Under the pieces are notes generated by a model that did no database searches, was not told the DNA's origin, and saw only the letters and a list, made by a program, of their open reading frames with translations. Of a DNA stretch of 10,447 bases, positions 1 through 6,470 are shown piece by piece. Numbering within the stretch: position 1 is the stretch's first letter; the number at the start of each line of letters is the position of its first letter. The position numbers and the translations under genes were made by a program. Source of the DNA: Nostoc sp. CHAB 5834 (lineage in GTDB: Bacteria > Cyanobacteriota > Cyanobacteriia > Cyanobacteriales > Nostocaceae); the NCBI GenBank assembly GCA_020829485.1, contig JAIVFU010000176.1, positions 1 to 10,447 on the forward strand, written 5' to 3'.

Positions 1-843
1 GCTTTCGAGGTTCGGCGGACCTTGCCAAGCAAATCGCGGACGATGGTCGGGCCGTTTATCTTTGTCGACCAGTTCGGCCCGGCGCATTTTGATATCGGTG
101 CTGGCATGGACGTGCGGCCGCATCCGCATATCAATTTATCTACTGTGACCTATCTGTTCGAAGGGGCGATCGAGCATCGCGATAGTCTGGGGACGCTCGC
201 GACGATCCGACCAGGCGCGTTGAACTTGATGACGGCTGGCAGGGGAATCGTGCATAGCGAGCGTACGCCGGTGCCAGAACGTGCCACTGGATCGCCGATT
301 TCGGGGATGCAAACCTGGCTTGCTCTGCCCGATGGCAAGGAAGAAATCGGCCCTGCGTTCGAACATGTTGCAAAGGAAGATCTGCCGCTGATTGAGAGTG
401 ACGGCGTGTCGGCTCGCGTGATCATGGGCTCATTATGGGGCGCGACCGCACCGACGACGCAGCATGCGGCAACTATCTACGCCGACATATTGATGAATGC
501 AGGTGCAAGTATCCCGATTGACGCGGAGGCCGATGAGCGGGCAGTTCTGGTGGCGATGGGCGAAGCGAGCCTTGATGGTGAAGGGCTCGATCCACACAGC
601 CTTTATATTCTGCAACCGGGGCAGGCGATGACATTGCGTGCGACAAGCGATTGCCGCGTCATGCTGCTTGGCGGAGAGGCGTTCAATACGCCGCGCCATG
701 TCTGGTGGAATTTCGTGTCGTCATCGCGCGACCGGATCAATCAGGCGAAGGCCGACTGGAAATCGGGCAAATTTCCGCTGGTACCCGGCGATGATCAGGA
801 ATTTATTCCGATCCCTGAAGTTCCGCTGACAAAAAGCCATTGA
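1..843 (+). CDS. Pirin family protein (5' end outside the window)
   Basis: This is a bicupin protein of the pirin family. Known members are iron-binding; some have quercetin 2,3-dioxygenase activity and others act as redox-sensitive regulatory partners. The reading frame is open from base 1, and the first codons encode FEVRRTLPS, a typical stretch shortly after a pirin start. The gene therefore begins upstream, and a TTG at 22 is not a credible start. The conserved VGPFIFVDQFGP block follows. The four metal ligands of the N-terminal cupin are all present: H-P-H at bases 121-129 and H-S-E at 253-261. The C-terminal part has the family's RHVWWNFVSSSRDRI segment, so the second cupin looks complete. 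About 281 codons are visible, close to the usual full length of around 285-300. Nothing looks broken. It ends 91 bases before an alpha/beta hydrolase on the same strand. The family is secure; the substrate or partner is unknown. Confidence 0.93.
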   Translation, partial: AFEVRRTLPSKSRTMVGPFIFVDQFGPAHFDIGAGMDVRPHPHINLSTVTYLFEGAIEHRDSLGTLATIRPGALNLMTAGRGIVHSERTPVPERATGSPISGMQTWLALPDGKEEIGPAFEHVAKEDLPLIESDGVSARVIMGSLWGATAPTTQHAATIYADILMNAGASIPIDAEADERAVLVAMGEASLDGEGLDPHSLYILQPGQAMTLRATSDCRVMLLGGEAFNTPRHVWWNFVSSSRDRINQAKADWKSGKFPLVPGDDQEFIPIPEVPLTKSH

Positions 844-934
844 GGTATCCGCTCTTTTGAGTCGAATGTGATTTTGAATTTTGCGCCAGCGGGCTAGATG
901 ATCTCCATCTGCTCTTCGAAAGGTTCAAACTGGC

Positions 935-1849
935 ATGTCCGAACTCGCTCAATATCGTCTGGCACTATCAACGGGCATAGAAATGGACGCCTACACCGCA
1001 GGAAATCCTGACCATCCCGCGATCATTTTCCTGCACGGTTTTCCCGAATCTCATCGCACATGGCGGCATCAGATTGCGGCATTTTCCGACCGCTATTATT
1101 GCATCGCGCCCGATCAGCGCGGATATCGCGGAACGTCAAAGCCGCAAAAGGTCGACGATTATACCGCCGACAAGCTGACAGCCGATATTTTTGCGCTGGC
1201 CGATGCGTTGGATCTACAGGAATTTGTGATTGCCGGGCACGACTGGGGCGGGGCGATTGCGTGGAGCGTGGCGATCAATGGCCAGCCTGGCGGATTTAAT
1301 CCGGCTTGGGCGGGGCGCGTGTCCCGGGCTATCATTGCCAATGCGCCGCATCCCTACCTCTTCCAGCGGCTATTGATAGCAGACATGAACCAGCGCGCGG
1401 CGAGCCAGTATATCCGCGCCTTTCGTGATCGCGAAAATGATGCGCTGGTCCGCGAGCATGGCCTGACCGGATTGCTGCTCAAAACAATTAAATGGGACAA
1501 GCCAAGCGGAATGGAGCCGGAAGAGCGCGCGGCGTTGCTGGAGGATTGGGAAGACCGCGATTCATGTTTTGCCATGCTCAACTGGTACCGCGCGTCGACG
1601 CTTTATGTGCCCGAAATGGACGAAGACCCAGAAATGCCGGCTTTTGCGGCGGGTGAGTTTCCTAAACTTCTCATCCCGACATTGGTTGTCTGGGCGATGG
1701 ATGATCTTGCATTGCCAGCAAGCAACATCGACGGAATCGAAAAGCTGGCGCCCAATGTCGTGGTCGAACCCGTTCACGATTGCGGGCATTTTGTGATCTG
1801 GGAAAAGCCAGAGGCTGTGAATGCAGCGATGGAGCGGTTTTTGGCTTAA
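935..1849 (+). CDS. Alpha/beta hydrolase, epoxide hydrolase type
   Basis: A 304-residue alpha/beta-hydrolase-fold enzyme, probably cytoplasmic since no signal peptide is visible. The motifs fit the epoxide hydrolase/haloalkane dehalogenase branch, which uses an aspartate nucleophile instead of serine. HGFPES at residues 34-39 supplies the oxyanion hole. The nucleophile elbow is GHDWGG with Asp103. The acid is likely Asp257 in WAMDD, and the base is His285 in CGHFVIWEKPE. The lid carries NWYRA with Tyr218, at the place of an epoxide-activating tyrosine; Tyr159 in SQYIRAF may be its partner. Two tyrosines favour epoxide opening over dehalogenation, but Tyr159 is a weaker assignment. The ATG at 935 is preceded by GAAAGG about 11 bases upstream. 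The gene's stop codon overlaps that of the converging DUF2332 gene by four bases. The physiological substrate cannot be read from the sequence. Confidence 0.9.
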   Translation: MSELAQYRLALSTGIEMDAYTAGNPDHPAIIFLHGFPESHRTWRHQIAAFSDRYYCIAPDQRGYRGTSKPQKVDDYTADKLTADIFALADALDLQEFVIAGHDWGGAIAWSVAINGQPGGFNPAWAGRVSRAIIANAPHPYLFQRLLIADMNQRAASQYIRAFRDRENDALVREHGLTGLLLKTIKWDKPSGMEPEERAALLEDWEDRDSCFAMLNWYRASTLYVPEMDEDPEMPAFAAGEFPKLLIPTLVVWAMDDLALPASNIDGIEKLAPNVVVEPVHDCGHFVIWEKPEAVNAAMERFLA

Positions 1850-2898
1850 ACACCAAGCCAGTTGACCCACGCACCATGGGCATGTGCTTCGCCTAACATG
1901 ACTGGTTTGCCACCACCGGGCCAATAGCTGACTTTCAGTTCGTGCCGGAATGTCGCGCGGTTGGTTTCGAGGCTAATCCATGCCAGCGGCTTTTCTGGTG
2001 TTGCTTTGGCACCGACGTCAGCCATCGCTTTCTTTATGCGGTGCTGCACCGCGTCAGGCAGATATTGCCAGACGATGCTATGCATCAGCACGCGAGTGGT
2101 GCCAGCGGCTTGCGGTGCGGCCAAGCGCGCCTCGACAAAATCGGCGGCGTCGGCTTGGACCAAATCGACCGGAAGCGCCCGGATCATGTCGATGCCAGCC
2201 TTCATTCGGGTGAAGCGTTCGGGCATTTCTGGCCAGATATAGGCTATCAGCCGGTTGGCGGCAGCATCGTCGCGGACATCGATGGGCTGGATATCGCAGC
2301 CTTGCACCGAAACGATATCAAAAGGGTCGCTAGGTGGGGGAGGTCCATTCCATATCGGGCGGATTATGACTGGAGAATCTGCTGGCCCGCTGACCACGCC
2401 GCCCAAATCATAACGATAGCGATCAATTAACAGGTTCATGCCTGCGCTCGAACCTATCTCGTTCAGCTCGACATGAGGCGTGACGCGGTTGGCCAGCCAG
2501 TGCAGCGCGGCGACAAAGCTGGACGAGCGGCCCGCCTCATTGGTTTGCGGCGGGCTGTCGAACCAAGGCAGAAGTTCTGCATCATGTTGCTCGACGATAT
2601 CTATGACGATTTGGTCCACCGCAGCTTGGTCGCTTACTTCGCCGCTATAGATTTTGCCCAAGCCCGGTTCCACACCGCGCCGGAAGAGGTCGTGAAATCC
2701 CCCAGCCAGCCGCAACGGCATGGCATCGCGCAGCACCATTTGCGAGTCCCAATTCGCAATCCGCCGGCCACACAGCGAGTTTCCGTGCGCCAATGCAATC
2801 AACGCTCGACAAATCGCAGCGGTCCCCGGCGCGCCATTTTTTAGCACATGATTGGCTTGCTCGTTCAGTCCTGACAAAATTTCCGCATGTAACGCCAT
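1846..2898 (-). CDS. DUF2332 family protein
   Basis: A 350-residue protein of the uncharacterised DUF2332 family (PF10094), recognised from its length and several family-like blocks. No function is established. Residues 144-155 read ELNEIGSSAGMN and are followed by LLIDRY. This resembles the glycine-rich first motif of Rossmann-fold SAM-dependent methyltransferases, but that is an inference. A later block near HSIVWQYLP and a C-terminal HGAWVNWLGV ending are also typical. I place the start at the ATG at 2898, which has AAAGGG (complement of 2903-2908) four bases ahead of it. The frame stays open upstream to 3285, but only antisense to hisG and without family-like sequence. There is no signal peptide or membrane segment. 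The gene diverges from hisG with 39 bases between starts, and its 3' end overlaps the alpha/beta hydrolase stop at 1846-1849. Confidence 0.85.
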   Translation of the reverse strand: MALHAEILSGLNEQANHVLKNGAPGTAAICRALIALAHGNSLCGRRIANWDSQMVLRDAMPLRLAGGFHDLFRRGVEPGLGKIYSGEVSDQAAVDQIVIDIVEQHDAELLPWFDSPPQTNEAGRSSSFVAALHWLANRVTPHVELNEIGSSAGMNLLIDRYRYDLGGVVSGPADSPVIIRPIWNGPPPPSDPFDIVSVQGCDIQPIDVRDDAAANRLIAYIWPEMPERFTRMKAGIDMIRALPVDLVQADAADFVEARLAAPQAAGTTRVLMHSIVWQYLPDAVQHRIKKAMADVGAKATPEKPLAWISLETNRATFRHELKVSYWPGGGKPVMLGEAHAHGAWVNWLGV

Positions 2899-2899
2899 A

Positions 2900-2928
2900 T
2901 TGCCCTTTACTCCGCTGGCCCCTAAAGC
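2900..2928 (+). promoter_or_regulatory. Possible hisG promoter, maybe giving a leaderless mRNA
   Basis: TTGCCC at 2900-2905 and TAAAGC at 2923-2928 are 17 bases apart and could serve as -35 and -10 elements. The -10 match is weak (three of six). Transcription would start around 2935, only a few bases before the hisG ATG at 2938. This fits the lack of any Shine-Dalgarno-like sequence there. The -35 box overlaps the ribosome site of the divergent DUF2332 gene. Inference from spacing only. Confidence 0.3.
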
Positions 2929-2937
2929 GCGGCCATC

Positions 2938-3594
2938 ATGACCGACCGCATCATCTTTGCAATCCCCAAGGGACGGATTCTCGACGAGGCCTTGCCGTTG
3001 ATGCAAGCCGCCGGGATTGAGCCAGAAGCGGCGTTCTTTGATGATGCCAGCCGGGCGTTGCTGTTTGCAACCAACGACCCCGCAATCAGCATAATCCGCG
3101 TGCGCGCTTTCGATGTGGCGACCTTCGTCGCCCACGGTGCGGCGCAAATCGGGATTGTCGGCTCTGACGTGATCGACGAGTTCGATTATTCCGAACTTTA
3201 CGCGCCGGTGGATTTGGGCATCGGCCAGTGCCGGATTTCTGTAGCTATGCCAGCGGGTGCGGCCGACCCGACCAATGGCGGTCATATCCGCGTTGCTACG
3301 AAATATCCGGCGACCACCAGCCGCTATTACCAGAATAAGGGCATTCAGGCCGAGTGTGTGAAGCTGAACGGTGCGATGGAGCTTGCTCCTTCGCTTGGTC
3401 TGGCCGGACGGATTGTCGATCTGGTTTCGTCAGGCCGCACGCTGGCTGAAAACGGCTTGGTGGAAACAGACATTATTTCGCAAGTGTCGGCCCGGCTGAT
3501 CGTCAACCGCGCGGCATATAAAATGATGAGCGGAGTCATTCCGGCCATGGTTGAACGCTTCCGTTCGTTGGGAGAGTCCCGTGCAGCGGCTTAA
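2938..3594 (+). CDS. hisG: ATP phosphoribosyltransferase catalytic subunit, short form
   Basis: HisG joins ATP and PRPP to make phosphoribosyl-ATP, the first and controlled step of histidine synthesis in the cytoplasm. At 218 residues this is the short form (HisG-S), which lacks the C-terminal histidine-binding domain of the roughly 300-residue long form. Short forms are known to need HisZ, a histidyl-tRNA-synthetase-like partner, for activity and feedback control; no hisZ lies in this window. The N-terminal [10 protein letters not shown] (residues 9-18) and the [12 protein letters not shown] block (165-176), which matches the family's PRPP-site signature, are intact. The ATG at 2938 gives a normal N-terminus, although no ribosome site precedes it. 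The 3' end overlaps hisD by 14 bases, so the two are very likely co-transcribed and translationally coupled. Confidence 0.96.
   Translation: MTDRIIFAIPKGRILDEALPLMQAAGIEPEAAFFDDASRALLFATNDPAISIIRVRAFDVATFVAHGAAQIGIVGSDVIDEFDYSELYAPVDLGIGQCRISVAMPAGAADPTNGGHIRVATKYPATTSRYYQNKGIQAECVKLNGAMELAPSLGLAGRIVDLVSSGRTLAENGLVETDIISQVSARLIVNRAAYKMMSGVIPAMVERFRSLGESRAAA
3570..3583 (+). promoter_or_regulatory. Ribosome binding site and GTG start of hisD
   Basis: GGGAGAG at 3570-3576 lies four bases before GTG at 3581. This is the best ribosome site in the region and sits inside the end of hisG. It favours GTG 3581 over the in-frame TTG at 3551, which would add ten residues not typical of HisD. Confidence 0.75.
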
Positions 3595-4870
3595 CGCCTC
3601 CGACCCCGATTTTGCTTGGGCGTTCGACGCTTTGGTCAATGACCGGCGCGAGGCCGATGTCGATGTGTCGAGCGTCGTTGCGCAAACGATTAGGCAAGTG
3701 CGGGATCGCGGCGATGTGACTTTAGTTGAACTGACCCAGCGGTTTGACGGTTTCGACCTCAACAGCCATGGCTGGCAGATCGATGCGGCGCAGTGCAAGG
3801 CAGCTTTTGATGGCCTCGCTCCCGATTTGCGGGAGGCGCTGGAACTGGCGGCGACCCGAATCCGCGATTATCATCAGGCGCAATTGCCCGAGGATCGCGA
3901 TTATCGGGACGAGCAAGGTGTGCGTTTAGGTGCGAGGTGGAGTGCAGTTGATGCGGCTGGCATTTACGTGCCGGGGGGCCGGGCGGCTTACCCATCCTCA
4001 GTACTGATGAACGCCATTCCGGCGAAAGTCGCTGGCGTCGAGCGCCTTGTGATGGTGACGCCGACGCCCCAAGGCGAGGTCAATCGGACCGTTATGGCCG
4101 CCGCGCATTTGGCGGGTGTCAATGAAATCTGGCGGGTCGGCGGCGCGCAGGCGATAGCGGCTTTGGCTTATGGCACTGAGCGAATTGCTGCCGTCGATGT
4201 GATCACTGGTCCCGGCAATGCGTGGGTCGCAGAGGCCAAGCGCCAGCTTTATGGCGTTGTCGGCATCGATATGGTAGCGGGGCCTTCCGAAATTATCGTG
4301 GTGGCCGATGCCCAGAACCAGCCTGACTGGATTGCAGCGGATTTGCTGAGCCAGGCCGAGCATGATCCGACCAGCCAGTCGATATTGTTCACCGACGATG
4401 CGGCTTTTGCGGACATTGTTGCGGCGGCGGTTGAAAAGCAGTTGACCGAGTTGGCGACGGGCGGAGTTGCGTCGACCAGCTGGGCCGACAATGGCGCGAT
4501 TGTTGTAGTCGAAACGCTCGAAGATGCCATGCCGCTGGTCAACCGGTTGGCGGGCGAGCATGTCGAACTCGCGGTAGACGATGAGCGTGCCGAGGCTTTG
4601 TTCGGCATGATCCGTCATGCAGGATCGGTGTTTCTGGGCCGAATGACGCCGGAAGCCATTGGTGATTATGTCGCAGGTCCCAACCATGTATTGCCGACCG
4701 GGCGGCGCGCGCGATTTGCGTCCGGGCTGTCGGTGCTCGACTTTATGAAGCGCACCAGCTTCATATCGCTGGATAAAGCGGCAGTCGCGGCCATTGGCCC
4801 GGCGGCGGCGACGCTTGCCGATGCCGAAGGATTGCCAGCGCACGCGCTGAGCGTGAGGAAAAGATTATGA
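3581..4870 (+). CDS. hisD: Histidinol dehydrogenase
   Basis: HisD is a zinc- and NAD-dependent cytoplasmic enzyme that oxidises L-histidinol through histidinal to L-histidine, the last two steps of the pathway. From the GTG at 3581 it has 429 residues, the normal family length. The zinc ligands are visible: Gln258 and His261 in LLSQAEHDP, Asp362 in [14 protein letters not shown], and His421 in GLPAHALSV. The catalytic pair Glu326-His327 sits in AGEHVEL. The central [16 protein letters not shown] and DMVAGPSEI blocks are also typical. The gene starts inside hisG and ends with an ATGA overlap with nusB, which supports one operon. Other his genes are absent here, so histidine synthesis is split over several loci in this genome. 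Confidence 0.97.
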   Translation: MQRLNASDPDFAWAFDALVNDRREADVDVSSVVAQTIRQVRDRGDVTLVELTQRFDGFDLNSHGWQIDAAQCKAAFDGLAPDLREALELAATRIRDYHQAQLPEDRDYRDEQGVRLGARWSAVDAAGIYVPGGRAAYPSSVLMNAIPAKVAGVERLVMVTPTPQGEVNRTVMAAAHLAGVNEIWRVGGAQAIAALAYGTERIAAVDVITGPGNAWVAEAKRQLYGVVGIDMVAGPSEIIVVADAQNQPDWIAADLLSQAEHDPTSQSILFTDDAAFADIVAAAVEKQLTELATGGVASTSWADNGAIVVVETLEDAMPLVNRLAGEHVELAVDDERAEALFGMIRHAGSVFLGRMTPEAIGDYVAGPNHVLPTGRRARFASGLSVLDFMKRTSFISLDKAAVAAIGPAAATLADAEGLPAHALSVRKRL

Positions 4871-5319
4871 GCAAGACCTCAACCTCAAAAGCCCGCTCAG
4901 CCGCACGGCTGGCTGCGGTGCAGGCGCTGTATCAGATGGACATGGAGGAGATTGGGCTGGCGCGCCTACTCGGGCAGTTTCATGAGCATCGTCTGGGCAA
5001 GGATATCGAAGACGCTCAATTGATCGACGCCGATGTCGACTTTTTCGATGATGTAGTAGTCGGAACTGACGGGCGGCGGGCCGATATCGATGCGCTGATC
5101 GAGGCAAATTTGGGCGAGCAGTGGAAAATTGGCAGGCTGGATAAGACGATGCTGCAAATCCTGCGCGCTGGAACCTATGAGATCATCGCGCGGCCCGATG
5201 TACCGACAGGAACCATCATCAACGAATATATGGACGTCGCCCACGCGTTTTTTGATGCCAAGGACGCGAAGTTCGTGAATGGGTTGTTGGACTCGGTGGC
5301 GAAGGCGAAGCGCGGTTGA
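4867..5319 (+). CDS. nusB: Transcription antitermination factor NusB
   Basis: NusB is a small all-helical RNA-binding protein. With NusE (ribosomal protein S10) it binds boxA RNA and supports antitermination of rRNA transcription. The protein has 150 residues, usual for the family. The N-terminal ARSAARLAAVQALYQMD (residues 9-25) is the hallmark first helix. The C-terminal part shows INEYMDVAHAF, with Asn119-Glu120 at the conserved NE position, and KFVNGLLDSVAK with FVNG at 136-139. The ATG overlaps the hisD stop as ATGA, and GAGG/AGGA just upstream inside hisD can act as the ribosome site. Linkage of nusB to thiL is common in bacteria, often after ribH; here the upstream neighbours are his genes instead. 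No rib gene is in the window. Confidence 0.96.
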   Translation: MSKTSTSKARSAARLAAVQALYQMDMEEIGLARLLGQFHEHRLGKDIEDAQLIDADVDFFDDVVVGTDGRRADIDALIEANLGEQWKIGRLDKTMLQILRAGTYEIIARPDVPTGTIINEYMDVAHAFFDAKDAKFVNGLLDSVAKAKRG

Positions 5320-5331
5320 ATTCAAGCCGCC

Positions 5332-5413
5332 CCGTCACCCTGAACTTGTTTCAGGGTCTTAATCCCAGACGGCGCGGAACAAGTAAGACCCTGAAACAAG
5401 TTCAGGGTGACGG
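5332..5413. repeat. Large perfect inverted repeat (REP-like palindromic element) between nusB and thiL
   Basis: The arms at 5332-5361 and 5384-5413 are perfect reverse complements over 30 bases, with a 22-base loop. Each arm also contains its own hairpin: ACCCTGAA, five bases, TTCAGGGT (left copy 5337-5357). The element starts 12 bases after the nusB stop and ends six bases before the thiL GTG. From memory, CCCTGAACTTGTTTCAGGG-type palindromes are widely dispersed in sphingomonad genomes, so I read this as one copy of a dispersed element. As RNA it would form a very stable stem. It lacks a U-run and so is not a standard terminator, but it could affect transcript stability or thiL translation. 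Confidence 0.9.
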
Positions 5414-5419
5414 CGTTTA

Positions 5420-6337
5420 GTGGTTAGCGAATCGACCTTCATCGGCCTGATGCGCGCCATGGCAACCAATCCCGCAGCGCGCGGGTTGCTTGACGATACA
5501 GCAGTTGTCGAATTCGGCAATGAAGCGCTGATTCTCACGCATGACATGATGGCTGAAGGCGTGCATTGGCAGTCCAACGCTGACCCGGCCGATGTCGCGT
5601 GGAAGCTGGTTGCTTCAAACCTCTCCGATCTGGCTGCAAAAGGCGCGCGGCCATTGGGGGTATTGCTTGGCTTTATGCTTGGCGAGGATGAATGGGATCG
5701 TAGCTTCGCAGCAGGCTTGGATGTCGTGTTGAAGCATTATGACGTTGCCTTGCTGGGCGGCGATACCGTGACTAACCGAGGCGATAAACGCGCCTTGGGG
5801 ATAACTGCGATTGGTACGGCGACTTATCGCCCGGTGCCATCGCGCAGCGGTGCCGAAATTGGCGATCTACTCTATGTTACGGGCACGCTAGGCGACGCTT
5901 TGGCGGGTTTCGAACTCATTGACGCCGGTTTTGATGAAGTGGGAGAACTGGCTGACGCTTTCAATCGCCCCGAACCGCGCCTTGTCGAAGGCCAAACACT
6001 TGCCCCTATCGTCAAAGCGATGATGGACGTTTCCGATGGCCTATTGCTCGATGCCGAGCGCATGGCCAGCGCCAGCAAGGTCGGCATGTCGATTGATCTG
6101 GCGCAGATCCCATTATCGCCTTTGTATGTTAGTTATCGCGGCGAGACGTTGGAGAGCCGGTTGCAAGCGGCGAGTTGGGGTGATGATTATGAATTGCTGT
6201 TTGCAGCATCGCCAACAGCCCAAATTTCCGTGCCCGCAACTGCGATTGGCTTCGTGACGGAAGGGGCAGGCATTTCGCTTCATTTTAACGGCGCAAGGGT
6301 CGAGTTGCCCCCCTCTTTGGGGTATCAGCATGGCTGA
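5420..6337 (+). CDS. thiL: Thiamine-monophosphate kinase
   Basis: ThiL phosphorylates thiamine monophosphate with ATP to give thiamine pyrophosphate, the active cofactor, in the cytoplasm. It belongs to the PurM/SelD-like ATP-binding superfamily. The protein has 305 residues (E. coli 325). Conserved metal and nucleotide blocks are present in order: GLLDDTAVV (22-30), THDMMAEGVHW (40-50), SNLSDLAAKGARPLG, LGGDTVTN with Asp115, DVSDGLL (203-209) and WGDDYELLFAA (from residue 253). An in-frame TAG at 5417-5419 directly precedes the GTG at 5420, so translation cannot begin earlier; the next ATG, at 5450, would trim the N-terminus. The only ribosome-site-like sequence, AGGGTGA at 5404-5410, lies in the right arm of the inverted repeat. 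A probable terminator follows at 6349-6366. Confidence 0.95.
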   Translation: MVSESTFIGLMRAMATNPAARGLLDDTAVVEFGNEALILTHDMMAEGVHWQSNADPADVAWKLVASNLSDLAAKGARPLGVLLGFMLGEDEWDRSFAAGLDVVLKHYDVALLGGDTVTNRGDKRALGITAIGTATYRPVPSRSGAEIGDLLYVTGTLGDALAGFELIDAGFDEVGELADAFNRPEPRLVEGQTLAPIVKAMMDVSDGLLLDAERMASASKVGMSIDLAQIPLSPLYVSYRGETLESRLQAASWGDDYELLFAASPTAQISVPATAIGFVTEGAGISLHFNGARVELPPSLGYQHG

Positions 6338-6348
6338 ACAGCTGCCGG

Positions 6349-6366
6349 CGGCGTGCACGCCGTTTT
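6349..6366 (+). terminator. Short palindrome plus TTTT after thiL
   Basis: CGGCGTGCACGCCG at 6349-6362 is a perfect 14-base palindrome, followed at once by TTTT. It is a short GC-rich stem with a brief U-run, 11 bases after the thiL stop. It is likely a weak intrinsic terminator for the hisG-hisD-nusB-thiL unit. Part of the palindrome must form the loop, leaving a stem of about five pairs. Confidence 0.55.
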
Positions 6367-6369
6367 AGG

Positions 6370-6399
6370 TTGCTTCTGTCGCCAAAGCCAACCTATACC
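6370..6399 (+). promoter_or_regulatory. Possible promoter of hppA
   Basis: TTGCTT at 6370-6375 and TATACC at 6394-6399 are 18 bases apart and resemble sigma-70 -35 and -10 boxes. They lie just after the thiL terminator and about 70 bases before the hppA ATG. The intervening leader is A-rich (6427-6453). A GGGAG ribosome site is at 6456-6460. Pattern match only. Confidence 0.35.
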
Positions 6400-6470
6400 T
6401 TGCGCATATCTGCCGAAATGGGCAGGTAAAAAAGGTTAAAACAATAAAATAAATCGGGAGTGGACAGCCG

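Noticed and set aside
874..900. TTGAAT (874-879) and TAGATG (895-900) as a promoter for the alpha/beta hydrolase
   Set aside because: The spacing is only 15 bases and both matches are weak. Read-through from the pirin gene is equally possible.
1942..2430. 162-codon + strand open frame opposite DUF2332
   Set aside because: DUF2332 motifs are on the other strand. No ribosome site or recognisable family is seen for this frame.
2899..3285. Open extension of the DUF2332 frame by 129 codons antisense to hisG
   Set aside because: It lies opposite the well-supported 5' half of hisG, carries no family-like sequence, and the ATG at 2898 has its own ribosome site. It is the shadow of a codon-biased gene.
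3998..4843. 281-codon - strand open frame opposite hisD
   Set aside because: The opposite strand encodes a HisD with every catalytic and zinc residue. The antisense product shows no recognisable motif and is rich in Arg/His, as shadows of GC-rich genes are.
5332..5413. The nusB-thiL inverted repeat as an intrinsic terminator
   Set aside because: There is no U-run after either arm, and thiL starts six bases downstream with no room for a new promoter and leader.
5332..5413. The inverted repeat as an insertion sequence remnant or CRISPR unit
   Set aside because: There is no transposase, no flanking target duplication that I can see, and only one copy in the window without regularly spaced repeats.
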